The notes below the pieces were generated by a model, which did no database searches, was not told where the DNA came from, and saw only the letters and a program-made list of their open reading frames with translations. A stretch of DNA of 64,000 bases from Chrysogorgia sp. JL179-B06 (Eukaryota; Cnidaria; Anthozoa; Scleralcyonacea; Chrysogorgiidae): contig JAYKKM010000180.1 in the NCBI GenBank assembly GCA_035772405.1, forward strand, positions 295,001 to 359,000, given 5' to 3'. The first letter of the stretch is position 1; each line of letters opens with the position of its first letter. The translations under genes and the position numbers were made by a program. Below are positions 10,082 to 20,598 of this stretch, in pieces.

Positions 10082-11358
10082 ATGAAAAAAAAAACAAGAA
10101 AAGAAAAGTTCTCTAAAGAATTTGTAGAAAAGGTTACTTAAAGCAGAAACATTAACAAAAGGACAATTATCAAACTATAAACTTCATAATCTTAATAGAA
10201 AAAATATAGACGTTTAAAAATTCATGTTAATAATAATAATAATAATGTTTACTATTTATATAGTGCAAATTAGCATGTGTATATGATCAAATGCGCTTTA
10301 CAACGTCGACAATTTATTCTATTACATTCATTACCTAGTATCCAGTACCCAATCAATTAACCTTAGCTATTTATTTTTACAGTTTTTATCATCATTAGTT
10401 TTCCTAACTATTTATCCTAACCCGCCCTGTCAACTTCCCTGTGGGAGGAAACCGGAGAACCCGGAGAAAACCCACGACTTTCGGCAGAGTGTTGACCAAC
10501 TCTACTCTTTCCACGTGCGATCAAATGTCCGAACACAGGATTCGAACTCTTGACCTCAGAGGTGGGAGGCAGTGGCCCTGACCACTAGACCATCGAAGCC
10601 CCATACATATATTAATGAACAATGGGAAATTGATTTAGCTGAAAATAAAGATTTAGCACGTTATAATAATCAATTTCGTTATTGGTTGGTGTGTATTGAT
10701 GTATTTTCTCGTTATTGTTGGGTAAAATTATTAAAAAAGAAATCAAGTAATAATGTTAAAAACAAATTTGAATCTATTTTAATTGACGAAGGACAATCAC
10801 CACGTAAAATTCAACATGAAGGAACAGAATTTCAAGATATTCGAAAAAGTTTGAGTAAAAAATATAATTTTACAGTTTTTCACACCTATAATCGAGAGAT
10901 AAAAGCAGCACATGTTGAACGTGTTATTGGTACGTTAAAAACTATGGTTCGTAGAGTTTTAACAATGACTGATAATTTTGATTATTATACTTATTTACCC
11001 GTGGGCCGTGATTATCAATCATTATAATAATTATCCTCATAAATCTTTGGGAGGTCGTTCAACACCATTTGAAATTTATAAAGGAACAAATAAATTAAAA
11101 AATAAAATATTACGTGATCAATTGAATTATCCCATTCCTACAAAAAGTATTGTCACTGAAGGGACTCGTGTACGCATTGCATGCAAGAGTAAAAAACAAT
11201 ATTTTTGAAAAAAGCAGCTCAGACATTGGACAAACGAAATATTTATAGTTGAAAAGGTTTTTGGAACAGATCCTGTTACATATCAATGAAAAGATTTAAA
11301 AGGTGAAAAGATTGAAGGAATTTTTTATCGTAAAGAATTACAATTATTAAAAAAATGA
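10082..11358 (+). pseudogene. Retrovirus-like integrase relic
   Basis: The N-terminal part (about 10082-10228) is separated from the catalytic core by a SINE. The core has CIDVFSRYCW (first Asp) and HVERVIGTLK (catalytic Glu). The second Asp motif is damaged (a codon is missing near 10815). Further shifts occur near 11006 and 11190. Polinton integrases join the element to host DNA; this copy cannot be active. Confidence 0.8.
10228..10603 (-). mobile_element. tRNA-Gly-like SINE
   Basis: Read on the minus strand, 10602-10530 is a tRNA-like head with A box TGGTCTAGTGG, an anticodon loop CTCCCAC (CCC, Gly-like) and B box GAGTTCGAATC. The tail contains CCGGTTTCCTCCCACAGGG. It interrupts the integrase relic. 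Confidence 0.75.
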
Positions 11359-11503
11359 GTTTATATATCGCGAGTAATACAGCATCAAAAACTGGAATTC
11401 CTAATTTACAAATAAATTTAATATGATCTTGTTCATCCTATTGATCTAGATGTACAAAATGTTTGTTACCCTTTGACTACAAAAAATGTTGATGACAAAA
11501 ATA
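11355..11503 (+). pseudogene. Penton-like protein relic (N-terminal stub)
   Basis: MSLYIASNTASKTGI matches the start of the protein at 36498. At about 11500 the sequence jumps to material homologous to the minus-strand gene at about 50400, so roughly 14 kb of the ancestral element is missing here (capsid, protease, ATPase, polymerase, SET). Confidence 0.7.
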
Positions 11504-11504
11504 A

Positions 11505-11655
11505 CTCCATTGACCATTTAAATTAAAAGCTTGACAATCAAAGATATGTGTAATTTTTTTCAAATAATATATCGATGATTCTTTTAAAAAAGAATAATCG
11601 TTAATAGGATTATAGGGACAGTCCAAACGTGTTAATTCCTCACACGATACCATAA
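11505..11655 (-). pseudogene. Relic of exonuclease-like gene (49915 type), N-terminus only
   Basis: On the minus strand, EELTRLDCPYNPI, YLKKITH and DCQAFNLN match the first 50 residues of the protein at 49915-50565. The rest was removed by the internal deletion. Confidence 0.7.
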
Positions 11656-11679
11656 CTAAACTTTGTGTTTTTGTTCGGA

Positions 11680-11815
11680 ACATTTTTTATGATTGGTTAA
11701 TAGTTTTAAGTTGTGATTGGTCTAGAATCCAATTACTGTCAATCAAAAAATTTTGAAAATGTGATTGGTTAGATTTTATGTTAGTGAAAAAGCCTAAAAG
11801 CAATCACATGTTCAT
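11680..11815. promoter_or_regulatory. CCAAT-box promoter (relic)
   Basis: Repeated GATTGGTTA/GATTGGTC motifs (about 11690, 11716, 11772) lie between divergent genes, as at 50566-50958 in the main element. Conservation between two diverged copies supports a regulatory role, possibly NF-Y-type binding. Confidence 0.5.
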
Positions 11816-11847
11816 AGAAGAAAGTTTTGTCAAAAAAAGAAGCAAAA

Positions 11848-12060
11848 ATGAGCGACAAAATACAACACAAATCCGTAAAGGCAGTTTATGATGATGATGG
11901 TGGATTTTGTGTTTTTTACGTAATGAATGACGAGAAGAAAGAAGAAAGAAGAGCAACAAGAAATAATAAAAGAAAAAGAATTGAAGATATAGAGTCTTGG
12001 GGGAGAATGATGAAGAAGTGTGTGGACGAGGGGGTAGAAAGAAAAAAGAAGAAAATATAA
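11848..12060 (+). CDS. Small right-end protein (50959 type), relic copy
   Basis: An open frame of 70 codons homologous to 50959-51192: VKAxYDDDGGFCVF, then an ANKRKR-like basic segment, a W-G-x-M/L-M helix and a Lys-rich tail. The upstream region is conserved with the main copy. Function is unknown; the short acidic/aromatic start and basic end are the only visible features. Confidence 0.55.
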   Translation: MSDKIQHKSVKAVYDDDGGFCVFYVMNDEKKEERRATRNNKRKRIEDIESWGRMMKKCVDEGVERKKKKI

Positions 12061-12129
12061 AAACAATAATCAAGACAATATAAAGACAATAATAACATTT
12101 TAATAATAAAATTCTTTTTTTGTACATAA

Positions 12130-12340
12130 AGTTCAAAATAATGGAAATGAAAATCAATGTTTTTTGGATTTTTTAAAAAGTTCCAATAATAATACATTCA
12201 TTTTAATAATACTGTTTTTTTTCTTTTTACAATTTTTGTTTGCGTCTTCTTCGGTTATGTCTTTCCAAACTCTAACATTTCCCTCTTAAACCACATCGTT
12301 GTCCATATTGAATAAAAGTTTTGAATTTTATCAAACAAAT
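12130..12340 (-). pseudogene. Relic of Rep-like gene (51264 type), C-terminus
   Basis: On the minus strand, FIQYGQRCGLRGKC matches the FIQYG/LIQYGRR region of the protein at 51264-51698. Upstream parts are lost. Confidence 0.5.
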
Positions 12341-12424
12341 CCACAGACAGACAATCTCAGTAGCGAAGTTGGGTCCATGGCAACGGGTCAGGATATGCTT
12401 TCTTTAAAAATAAATAAAATGAAA

Positions 12425-12573
12425 AGCTCTCGACCTTGACTGTGAAAGACCTTGACCTTAACCATAAACCAATGAGATACCGGATACGTTTAAAATGAAA
12501 CAAAAGAAATCACTTTACTATTTTAGAAAATAATATATAAGCTCGTTGTATTTTAAAAATAAAACGAGCTAGG
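12425..12573 (+). promoter_or_regulatory. GACCTTGAC-repeat promoter (relic)
   Basis: CGACCTTGAC (12431) and AGACCTTGACCTT (12447), then ACCAATGAG and an AATATATAAGC TATA-like box (about 12530), precede the ATG at 12574. The same order occurs before 52488 in the main element. Confidence 0.5.
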
Positions 12574-12690
12574 ATGGCGAGGATCAGACAAACCAAAAAA
12601 TATGTTGCACGCAAAGAAGAAAAAGAAGAAGATGCCCTCATCACAAAAAATAAATCCAGTGGAAAAGCGACGAGGGCTATATTGTGGTAA
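12574..12690 (+). pseudogene. N-terminus of the 52488-type gene fused to BEL sequence
   Basis: MARIRQTKKYVARK begins the frame, against MARIR in the homologue at 52488. From about 12656 the DNA is BEL/Pao reverse transcriptase on the other strand, so the last codons are chimeric. The start resembles a histone H3 tail (see findings). This is the right limit of the relic. Confidence 0.5.
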
Positions 12691-13420
12691 CGAAACCTCA
12701 AAAGGACTTACATAATCTTTGGCAACAGCGAAGGTCATTAAGCGATTGACCACGTTTCTTTGCACTAGCATCATATAGACTATACGTACTTTCGTGGTCT
12801 CTTTGTCAAGGCGAATGACTGGATGGTGTGGGATATAGTGGACTTTAACAGCTTCGGTACTTTCATTTCGAGACACTTCTTCGACAATACCAGATTCCAC
12901 GGTCGTTGTACTCGCTAAGCAGCTCTGGATTCCTCCGGAGTCGCAGGACTTCAGCCTTCAATCTTTCCATACACAGGTTGTAATTATCTTGTAACATGGC
13001 ATGTGATTCCTTCCATGGCAACTTAACTTCATAACGTCCCTCCTTGAATTTCAGCCCATCTAAAAACTGTTCGTGAACCACATTCTCTCATGGTCGGATT
13101 CCCATGGTATTCAAATTCCCATGGTATGCAATTATTGCCATAAACCACATTGTTCTGATGATTCAACCACAGTTTCTGCCTTGAGTAAATACGTGGATAT
13201 TAAGTTGATTGATGAAGTCATTTCATCTGTCTCATCATATACCAGACAGGATATAACCAAACTTTGTCTCCATAGCAACGGGACCACGCTCCCCCCGTAT
13301 AACATTTCCACTGACAATGCGCCAATAAAAATCGGCACCCACTAGGATCTCTATTTCGGAAGGTACTAGATGCCATCGTCCTAAACCAGGTGCGCCAACA
13401 ATCTGTCACCCATGTGTCAG
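12656..13420 (-). pseudogene. BEL/Pao retrotransposon: protease-RT fragment
   Basis: On the minus strand one reads a protease-to-RT linker (YWRIVSGNVIRGERGP and FGYILSGI), FLDGLKFKEGRYEVKLPW, YIPHHPVIRLDKETTKVRIVY and RFRYHNIALVA. These are standard BEL/Pao RT landmarks. Frameshifts separate them, and the catalytic YxDD part is absent because the fragment ends against the Polinton relic at about 12656. Confidence 0.8.
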
Positions 13421-14041
13421 TGTTGCATTAAATTTTCGGTCGTTTTCGAGACTCCTAATCCCAAAACAACTTAGATCCTAACCCTAACCCCCCGCCTAAT
13501 GGGTTTTCTAACCCTAACCCCCCGCCTTAAGTGTCTTCCTAATTGGCACACCTGGTTTAGGTCGTTTCCCTCTATTTCAGGTGTTGAGACAATTTATCCC
13601 CATCTTCGGCTCGCAATTAAATCTTTGCAACGATAATTTAGGTAATTTGCAACTAACCTTTGTTTGTGACATCTCAGCGACAGCCATTGTTGTTGGCAAA
13701 GCCTCACTAGGCGAGTTCTCGTAAGAATTATTTAGTCGCAAAACTGCGTCGATTTTCATAATGGTAGTTTCTATAACTTCTTTGAATTTCCTGGCCTCTA
13801 TAACTTCTTTGAATATCTCCTTTTCAATCTCGTCTTCGTCGTCAAGTGATGATACGACTTCTGCGTCGAAGTCTTCTAATGTTTCTGGCCGCTCAAATTT
13901 ACTAGTAAAAACCTACAAACCTACTCTTATTTAGTTTCAGTTTGGTCAGTTCCTCTTCAGTTGATGAATTATCGATCAAAGTTTCTAGTCTTTCCGTTGC
14001 GTCAGATAGGATCTTCTTCGCGAATAATCTGTGGCCATTTC
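13421..14041 (-). pseudogene. BEL/Pao gag fragment
   Basis: Minus-strand frames include KLPKLSLQRFNCEP (the LPKxxLxxFxGDP-type gag motif), NSYENSPSEALPTTMA and an acidic segment. It connects through deletions to the protease-RT fragment. Two CCCTAACCCCCCGCC blocks at 13477-13525 are locally repeated. The MITE at 14045 interrupts the gag 5' part, which appears to resume at about 15578. Confidence 0.6.
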
Positions 14042-14044
14042 TTA

Positions 14045-15574
14045 GGGGCGGACCATTTGATTTTTGAGGGGGTCGTTGGAAGATTCAGTCCATGCACGCA
14101 TTTTTTTTCTACCCAAGCGAACAAGCCAGATATTTTTTTCGCGTAAAAGTGCAGCGCAAGATATTTTTTTCGCAATATATTCCGCTGCAGGATATTTTTT
14201 TGCCACTCATGATATTAACGGCTTACAGTAACTTAATAAAGCTTTCATACGCTTCAAGAACTGTGTACCTAAAAAGTCCTAAGTTCTGATGTCTTTTAAA
14301 GTATTGTTATAAGTACTATTCTGAAACTATTAAAGTATTGTTTAATAAACGAGCAGCAGTGTTTTATCAGATATAAAACACGAGGGCGTAGCCCAAGTTT
14401 TGAATTTTGTGTGAATGAAGTTTCATCACACCTAAAAATCCACTTCTATTCTATTTTATGCACCTGTGCCTATGGGTTTAGCCTATGCTAATGCTAAATA
14501 ATAAATAAGTGCTATCTATATAAATAAGTGCTAACAAGGCTCGAAATACCGCATGCACACCTGCACAAATGCACGTAAAATTCGAGATGTGCACGTAACT
14601 TTTGTCTCTTGCATGCACTTTGTGCACGTGGAAAATTGGCTACTCTTCATAACCATTTAACAACAAGTTAGTACGATTTGTTGCAGTGACTGTATTTACT
14701 GTTAAAAATGACTGGCGTGCATCTCTGTCTAGCCAAACTCTTTAGTTCTCTCATGTTTGTAAACATGAGTTGCAAAACTCCAGTATCAGAATGACAGAAT
14801 AGGCAATCAATTGGAGGTGGTTAGGTGGGAAACAACACCGACGAATCAGTCAGTGTAACCATAATATGGTCCAAGACGAACCTCACGAATTAGACGTGGA
14901 AGACATAGATTTGATGATACAGATTCATCAAGTCGGAGCGAGAGTAACACTGACAGATACTCTGGGTCTTGAATCTGAATTTTGCACATAAATCAATTAA
15001 AGAAAACTACATCCAGTTTGAGGTAAACGGAAATAAAATTATGCTTTAACTTTAAGAGATTTTTTAGTATTGTACATTTCTGTGCACATAAATAATTTGC
15101 AGTGCAGGTAGTTAACAAAATTAGGTGCACACTGTGCATGTACGATTTTTCTATTAATTCGAGCCTTGACTAAGTATAATAAATAAGTGCTATCTGCTGT
15201 AAAGGAATTCTAACAATAAGTAAATTTCTGCTTGATTGAAGTTGGCATTCTGTTGACCTATAGACTGATGAATAGGATAAATTATACCAAATATAAAATC
15301 ACTGTGATGTTGTCCACTGTTCACCCATGTGTTCTTTTAAGTCAGCAAATGTGCCTTCTCAAAAATGCAAAATCAAGCCTGTGGACTTGGCCTGTGGACA
15401 CCATACCGAAGAGCATCAGTAGCTTGTAGGAATTTATTTTTTTGAGCACTCTCTTTGCATGATATTTTTTTTCCTCGATTGTACGCTGCATGATTTTTTT
15501 TCTTTCTTCTAGGCTTGCAGGAATTTTTTTTCCTAAATCTTCCAACCCCCCTCAAAAATTAAATGGTCCGCCCC
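14045..15574. mobile_element. DNA transposon/MITE with GGGGCGGACC ends
   Basis: It begins GGGGCGGACCATTTGATTTT and ends in the inverted counterpart. TTA flanks both sides (14042-14044 and 15575-15577), consistent with a 3-bp target duplication. No transposase is visible, so it is non-autonomous. A second element (14535-15168) is nested inside. Confidence 0.75.
14535..15168. mobile_element. Nested hAT-like MITE
   Basis: The ends are CAAGGCTCGAAAT and its inverted copy ATTCGAGCCTTG. The interior is rich in GTGCAC/GCATGCAC words. No ORF is present. Flanking AAATAAGTGCTA sequences repeat on both sides, but a clean 8-bp duplication is not obvious. Confidence 0.6.
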
Positions 15575-15577
15575 TTA

Positions 15578-15955
15578 TCTTCTTCTTTCTTCAATGAATA
15601 AATCCCGCTCAGCTCGGCACGAAACTATTTATCCGGCTCTCAAGGACCATTTGTAATGAAACAACTTTCGCTGGGACTCGTCTCGTATAATATTACTCTT
15701 GGGACTGTATTTTATTCTTCGTATATACGTCTTACATGATTTTTCACTCCGAATAATCTCCCATCTCAGATGTCTCAGACTCTCAAAACATATAATGTCA
15801 ACAACTGTATAACTGTCAATCAGTCGACTACACCGCAACCGGATGTCTACGACGGCTTACGTCATGCACAAATTAATATAAGTTTCAAAACTCAATATAA
15901 GTTTCTTTACAGCATCTGTATTCAAGACGACAGCAGCGTGGATCAAGAAGATTCG
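15578..15955. other. BEL gag start/LTR candidate; no gene seen
   Basis: The first 30 bases look like a continuation of minus-strand BEL gag after the MITE. The remainder has no convincing frame and may be the LTR of that BEL copy; I could not find paired LTRs in the window. Confidence 0.3.
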
Positions 15956-16675
15956 AAAAAGTGAGCGACTACAAGACTACCTAGCAAGACAAGAGATAGG
16001 GTGGAGATTTAACTTAGCAATTTAACTTAACGCCTACTGAAGGACATCAAAAAGACCTTGTACAAAGTACTCGGAAAGACAAACATCTCGTATGAACACC
16101 TTGAATCCATCGTCATTGATATTGAGAAGCATGTTAACAACAGACCACTTACATATGTGGAAAGTGAACAAGAAGAGCAAGTCCTGACACCAAATATCAT
16201 CATGTGAGGACAGCATGCACAAACAATTGAAGATATCGAGTTGGACGGGGAAGAAGTCACCAAATTACATGCACGAATAGAACAAAAACGTTAACATGTA
16301 TGGCAAAGATGGAAGAGAGAGTACGTTCATAGCTTGATGGAGAGCCACAGGATAAACCGAAGTCCCAATGTTTATCCAGATGTAGGAGAGATCGTGTTAC
16401 TTCTCGGAGATGAAAAGAATAGAGGAGAGTGGAAAAAGGGCAAGGTGGTGAAACATGTAAAAGGAAAGGACGGAGTTGCGAGAAGAGTGAAACTGTTACA
16501 TAAGGGACACCTCATTGAAAGACCATTACCCCTGGTGTGTTCGTTGGAGATTAAAGAAACTGACGTGAGCGAAGATACGCCAATTCCAGCAGAAATCCCA
16601 GAAATGAGAAGAAGGCAGGCTGCACAAGATGCTCGAGAGCCGATACGAACGTTGCTGCGTGATGAAGACGAGTAA
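15956..16675 (+). pseudogene. BEL/Pao integrase C-terminus and DUF5641-like domain
   Basis: Plus-strand frames read [39 protein letters not shown], then RWKREYVHSLMESHRI and a chromatin-binding-like tail with VGEIVLLLGDEKNRGEWKKG. The final 113 codons (16334-16675) are open, but the upstream part has stops. The opposite strand to the fragment at 12656-14041 makes it a separate insertion or an inversion. Confidence 0.75.
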
Positions 16676-17569
16676 CAGCAGCGAAATGCCATAGATTAAA
16701 GATGACAAGGAACTGTACATTATTACTTATGAACTGTGAACATTTCAATTGTTACGTTTAGTTTATAAAATTGAAATGCCTTTAATTTTAGGAAGTGACT
16801 GGAAGTGATTCGGTCTTTACTAGTGAGCTTAGGTTACCTGTGTAATATACAAAAACAATGTGCGAAGAGAGTGATTTTTGAGAAAAACCAAGAGACAATC
16901 AAGCGTGTATATGAGTGATCAAATTTATGTTTTGTTATTGAATAAAGTAAAGATAAATATCGTAACCGTGATTCATTAGTGTAACGAAGCATGTTCGGTA
17001 CTGCCCGAGCCCAATCTGACCCGAGCCAGGAATGTCGATCACGCCACGTAAATGGGGGGGGCGCCGCAATATGCCTGATGATATAATATATATGCCGTGG
17101 TCATAGGACCACGCGACGCAAAACCTGGGCCCGTGCCAAAATGAAAGCTACAAAGCTACAAGCCCAAAAATGTTGGATTAGATATCTAAATGTCGTCACT
17201 GTCTTCTACGTCGAAGGAAATCGAAGATATAGTTAGACAAGGACATCTACCAACCCGAAGGAGTTTCCTGGTGATATTGATGCAAAGAATCACTCCCAGA
17301 AGATGGCTCGTTTTCAGTCCCACCAAGAACGCATTATTCAGCCTTCCATGTAGACTGTTCTCTAATACCATCCAACATTCAGCTCAGTCAACATTAGCCT
17401 CACCAGGTTGATGGGAAAGTGAAAACAAGTGGAGGAAACTGTTCGACAACATATAAGCAGAGTGCTGCATATAAAAAGTGCTACATTGTCTGATGCGAAT
17501 TAGAGCGACGTATATCGCAATTAGAGCGATGTAGAAATCAATGACCTCCTTGATAGAAGCATTCTTTCA
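16676..17569. other. No recognised gene; possible BEL 3' LTR
   Basis: Non-coding sequence follows the BEL integrase end, including a GC-rich patch GGGGGGGGCGCCGC near 17055. A 73-codon frame at 17190-17411 shows no recognisable feature. Confidence 0.3.
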
Positions 17570-17920
17570 GAGGCAAACAAATGGAAGAAACTTCTCATAA
17601 GGATCATACACGTCGTTATTTTTCTGGGAGAGAGAGGTTTTCCTTTCCGTGGAACTTTTCAGAGGATCGGAGATGTCCACAATGGCAATTTTCTTGGAAT
17701 TCTGGAGCTTCTGGTACATTACGATCCACTGTTGCAGGAGCATGTCACAAAAGTTCAACTGTCACAACAGAAGAAGGAAGGTCTGCAAACCATTTTTTAT
17801 GCGGGTTTTATGCGAAGCACGATGACGCAGGGGTGGTTGAACGACCTTGCTGTTCTAAGTATGACTGGTGTAATTGACACGTTCGCTCAAAAAGGCCCGT
17901 CAAGCGGCATTTTAATTTAA
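17570..17920 (+). pseudogene. hAT transposase fragment
   Basis: Frames read FLGERGFPFRGTFQRIGDVHNGNFLGILELL (DUF4371-like, in hAT transposases) and then, after a deletion and frame change, WLNDLAVLSM and DTFAQK, the usual end of the hAT C-terminal dimerisation domain. The tandem duplication of the locus begins inside this last segment. Confidence 0.7.
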
Positions 17921-18424
17921 TAAATATTGTTAGTTTGTTACTATTGATCTAACTATTAGTTGCATGAGAGTAACTCGACGCAATCTTTGTCTGACGTTGT
18001 GGGGGCCCGCCACCTTTCCTTTTCCCGCCACCTTTCCTTTTCCTGTATCTCAGCGGCCCTGCCAATGTATATGGAATACGTACTATAAGTACCTATCGAT
18101 TTACCCAAAACAAAGTTGAAAACGTGAAATATTGTAGTGACGCGATAATCTATTCCCAATATATATTAATCTTAACCTAACGCCCTAAGCCATAAAATCA
18201 GGTGGTAAAGTAGCCTAATCATATTATCACTATAAACGGCTTATATGCCTCGCTCTATACGAGATAAGAGGACTGATATTGATATTTCGCATATGTCAAT
18301 GTTATCATTACTCATACCCATATCGTCACACTCGTTTATGCAGGTTGCAGATCTACGCTTCTACACGGCAGAATATATTAAAAGGGTTTCGACTTTCGTT
18401 GTGTTATAAAAGTGTTAATTATTC

Positions 18425-18625
18425 TCGCGACAGACATGCGTGACAAGGATGGGAAAGTCAGAGCAGTTCTCTTGCGCACATTAAGCAAAGATGGAAAACC
18501 AACGCAGATGAGATGACCCTTACAGAAGTTGTTTCCTGTAGAGCTGAAATCCGATCGAAACAAGGAACCAGAACTTCCTATCACGTTTGTGAAACTTGCC
18601 GAACATGAAACCATAGGATAAGTTA
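18425..18625 (+). pseudogene. BEL/Pao DUF5641-like fragment (unit 1)
   Basis: The plus strand reads DKDGKVRAVLLRTLSKDGKP, a stop, then PLQKLFPVELKSD, which resembles the domain at the end of BEL/Pao integrases. It is repeated at 25830-26030. Confidence 0.65.
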
Positions 18626-18689
18626 AAATAATAACATTTAACGTACTGTTGATTGATTTATCCCTCCGCCAATCAAGGTGGGGAGTGTG

Positions 18690-19004
18690 TAATAATGGCC
18701 GACAGTGACTGAATGGAAAAGAAGTAATGTTACTCCTGTCTATAAAAAGATGAGACGACAAATAAGAAAAACTTCAGGTCAATCAACATCTTATCTGTAA
18801 TCCCAGTGGTATTCGAGAAAATAAAATTTGAGCAACTCTATCAGGCCTTCTCTCCATGTTTCTCGGAGAATATGTCAGGATTTCTTGTAGCTATAGATCG
18901 GTCCAAAGCGTTCGATTCCATCTGCCATAACTTACTATTGGCTAAATTAAAGGCTTATGGGATTACTGAATCTGCTGTAGATTTGATCCGTTCGTACCTA
19001 AAAG
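18690..19004 (+). pseudogene. Non-LTR retrotransposon RT, left half (unit 1)
   Basis: Frames around 18710-19004 read like the RT fingers and palm A of CR1/Jockey-type elements: a VTPVYKK segment, NILSVIPVVFEKI, and FLVAIDRSKAFDSICHNLLL with the catalytic Asp. The gene is cut at 19004 by the left TIR and resumes at 56948. This is the direct insertion site of the Polinton. Confidence 0.85.
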
Positions 19005-19729
19005 AGTAGTCGTATATACGGTATATATATATATATTATTCATGTGTAAGGGATTGGCACTAGCTCTTAAGCAATCAGATTGCAGTATTGATTTGAATTG
19101 ACCAATCAGAGAAAAGGGTATCGCATCATTTCCAGGGAGGTGTCTCAAAATGGCTCAAGCTGTGAGCTAGTTAATAACTAATAGTTCAGGAGGGGAAGTC
19201 AATTCAAATCAATACTTATTGCAATTTGATCAGTTTGAGAGCCAAGTGCCAATCCCTTACACATGAAGATGGTAGTTGTTGTTTTACTTGTCCTTTTCGT
19301 CGGGAAGGAAACATGGCCGCCACACGAAGTGAAGAGAAAAAAATAAAAAAATGTCTTTTGGAAAAAAAAGTTGTTAATGGTTGGGAAATATATATTTGAA
19401 AAAAAAAATAATAAGATATATGTGAATTAGTCGTAGTAGTATTTTTAAAAAAAAAAGAAAAAACATGAATTTTGAAAAAAAAAGTTAAAATATAAAAAAT
19501 AAAAATATATAAAAATGGTTGAAATATTTTTATAAATAGAACATTGAATTGTATTTTATAAAAAAAAAAGGAATTGTAAAAAAGTATTTTAAAAAAAAAA
19601 ATAAGAAAAATGAGTGCGCGCGCGACGGAGATGTTACCTCAACGACGACCAGAGCTTGAATGAGGTGAAAGATGATATACCGGAAGTAAATAGGGTATTA
19701 TTTTTTTGGAAAAGGTTTTTTGGGAAAAG
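19005..19729 (+). repeat. Polinton left terminal inverted repeat (unit 1)
   Basis: It begins AGTAGTCGTATATA directly after host ...CCTAAAAG. It matches the reverse complement of 56234-56947 along its length, ending at GGTTTTTTGGGAAAAG. It contains a long internal inverted sub-repeat (about 19041-19105 against 19200-19266) and short poly-A-rich stretches. AG...CT termini and long TIRs are typical of Maverick/Polintons. Confidence 0.9.
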
Positions 19730-19760
19730 GCGTGTCCGGAAGTAGAGATACGTTTAGCTT

Positions 19761-19768
19761 TATATAAG
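19761..19768 (+). promoter_or_regulatory. TATA box of left-end cassette
   Basis: TATATAAG lies 38 bases before the ATG at 19806, just inside the TIR. The same box recurs before 20171 (20132-20139, overlapping the previous stop) and before 20599 (20519-20526), and in unit 2. A shared leader TTTAGCATCAGAATC lies between box and ATG for the first two genes. Confidence 0.6.
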
Positions 19769-19805
19769 AAGATCAACAAATGATATATCATTTAGCATCA
19801 GAATC

Positions 19806-20138
19806 ATGGCTGAATCCGATGATGAAGTAATAGATCTTTTACATCTTAAAATATTTAAGGATACGTGTATAGCCGGGGAATGCAAGGATTCTAAATTTTA
19901 TGCTGTGGTTTATATGCCTGAGGAATGCCCTATTCATTTTGGTGTTTATCTTCGGGGATTAGTAGTAAAAGATCTCAATCCAGAGTCATATCTCAATACG
20001 GTGTTGGAAGTATCTTCAAATTATTTTCTTGCAGTAATTGATCGAAAAACCGAGATCAATTTGGAAGAAGAAGTATATTTTGATTCAACGGGTACATTAC
20101 GAAATATAATTGGGGGAGATATGTTCAGCATTATATAA
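19806..20138 (+). CDS. Left-end A-type protein 1 (unit 1)
   Basis: The first gene inside the left TIR, 110 codons. It has an acidic N-terminus (MAESDDEVIDLL), a FYAVVYM strand, HFGVYLRGL, an LEVSSNYFLAVIDR strand pair and an ending with EEVYFDSTGTLRNI. No signal peptide or membrane segment. It is clearly paralogous to the next gene (20171-20497). Function is unknown. Alternating hydrophobic strands suggest a small beta-rich protein. Own TATA box; probably expressed as a single-gene cassette. Confidence 0.75.
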   Translation: MAESDDEVIDLLHLKIFKDTCIAGECKDSKFYAVVYMPEECPIHFGVYLRGLVVKDLNPESYLNTVLEVSSNYFLAVIDRKTEINLEEEVYFDSTGTLRNIIGGDMFSII

Positions 20139-20170
20139 GAAGAGCGACTATATCGTTTAGCATCAGAATC

Positions 20171-20497
20171 ATGGCTGAATCAAATGTTAGAGTAATAGAT
20201 CTTTTACAACTTAAAATGTTTAAGGATGTTCATTTAACTCGTGATTGCAAAGATTCTATATTTTATGCTGTGAATTATATGGAAGAGTATCCTATTCATT
20301 TTGGTGTTTATCTTCGAGCGTTAATATTAAAAGATCTCAATCCAGACTCATATCTCAATACGGAGTTGGAAGTATCTTCAAATTGTTTTATTGCCATAAT
20401 TGATCGAGAAACCGAGATCAATTTGGAAGAAGAAGTATATTTTGATTCAACGGGTACATTACGAAATGTAATAGTGAATTTAGTTATGACGCGTTAG
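20171..20497 (+). CDS. Left-end A-type protein 2 (unit 1)
   Basis: A 108-codon paralogue of the previous gene, 32 bp downstream, starting MAESNVRVIDLLQLKMF. It shares HFGVYLRAL, DLNPDSYLNT and EINLEEEVYFDSTGTLRNV. The segment from 20225 onward is part of a further 0.9-kb tandem repeat that also contains the following gene. Function is unknown. Confidence 0.75.
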   Translation: MAESNVRVIDLLQLKMFKDVHLTRDCKDSIFYAVNYMEEYPIHFGVYLRALILKDLNPDSYLNTELEVSSNCFIAIIDRETEINLEEEVYFDSTGTLRNVIVNLVMTR

Positions 20498-20598
20498 TAA
20501 ATTGTTTTTTTGGATGGTTATATAAGAAGATGTTACCCATTGGAGAGTGTTAGATTTCAAAATATTTTGTTGTGTAAAGACAAGGATTTTGTGAAAAA

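Noticed and set aside
11804..12197. Long minus-strand hydrophobic frames
   Set aside because: They are antisense to the homologous small protein at 11848-12060, whose frame is conserved with 50959-51192.
13465..13530. Telomeric repeat (CCCTAA)n
   Set aside because: Only two short imperfect CCCTAACCCCCC blocks within BEL-related sequence; no tandem array.
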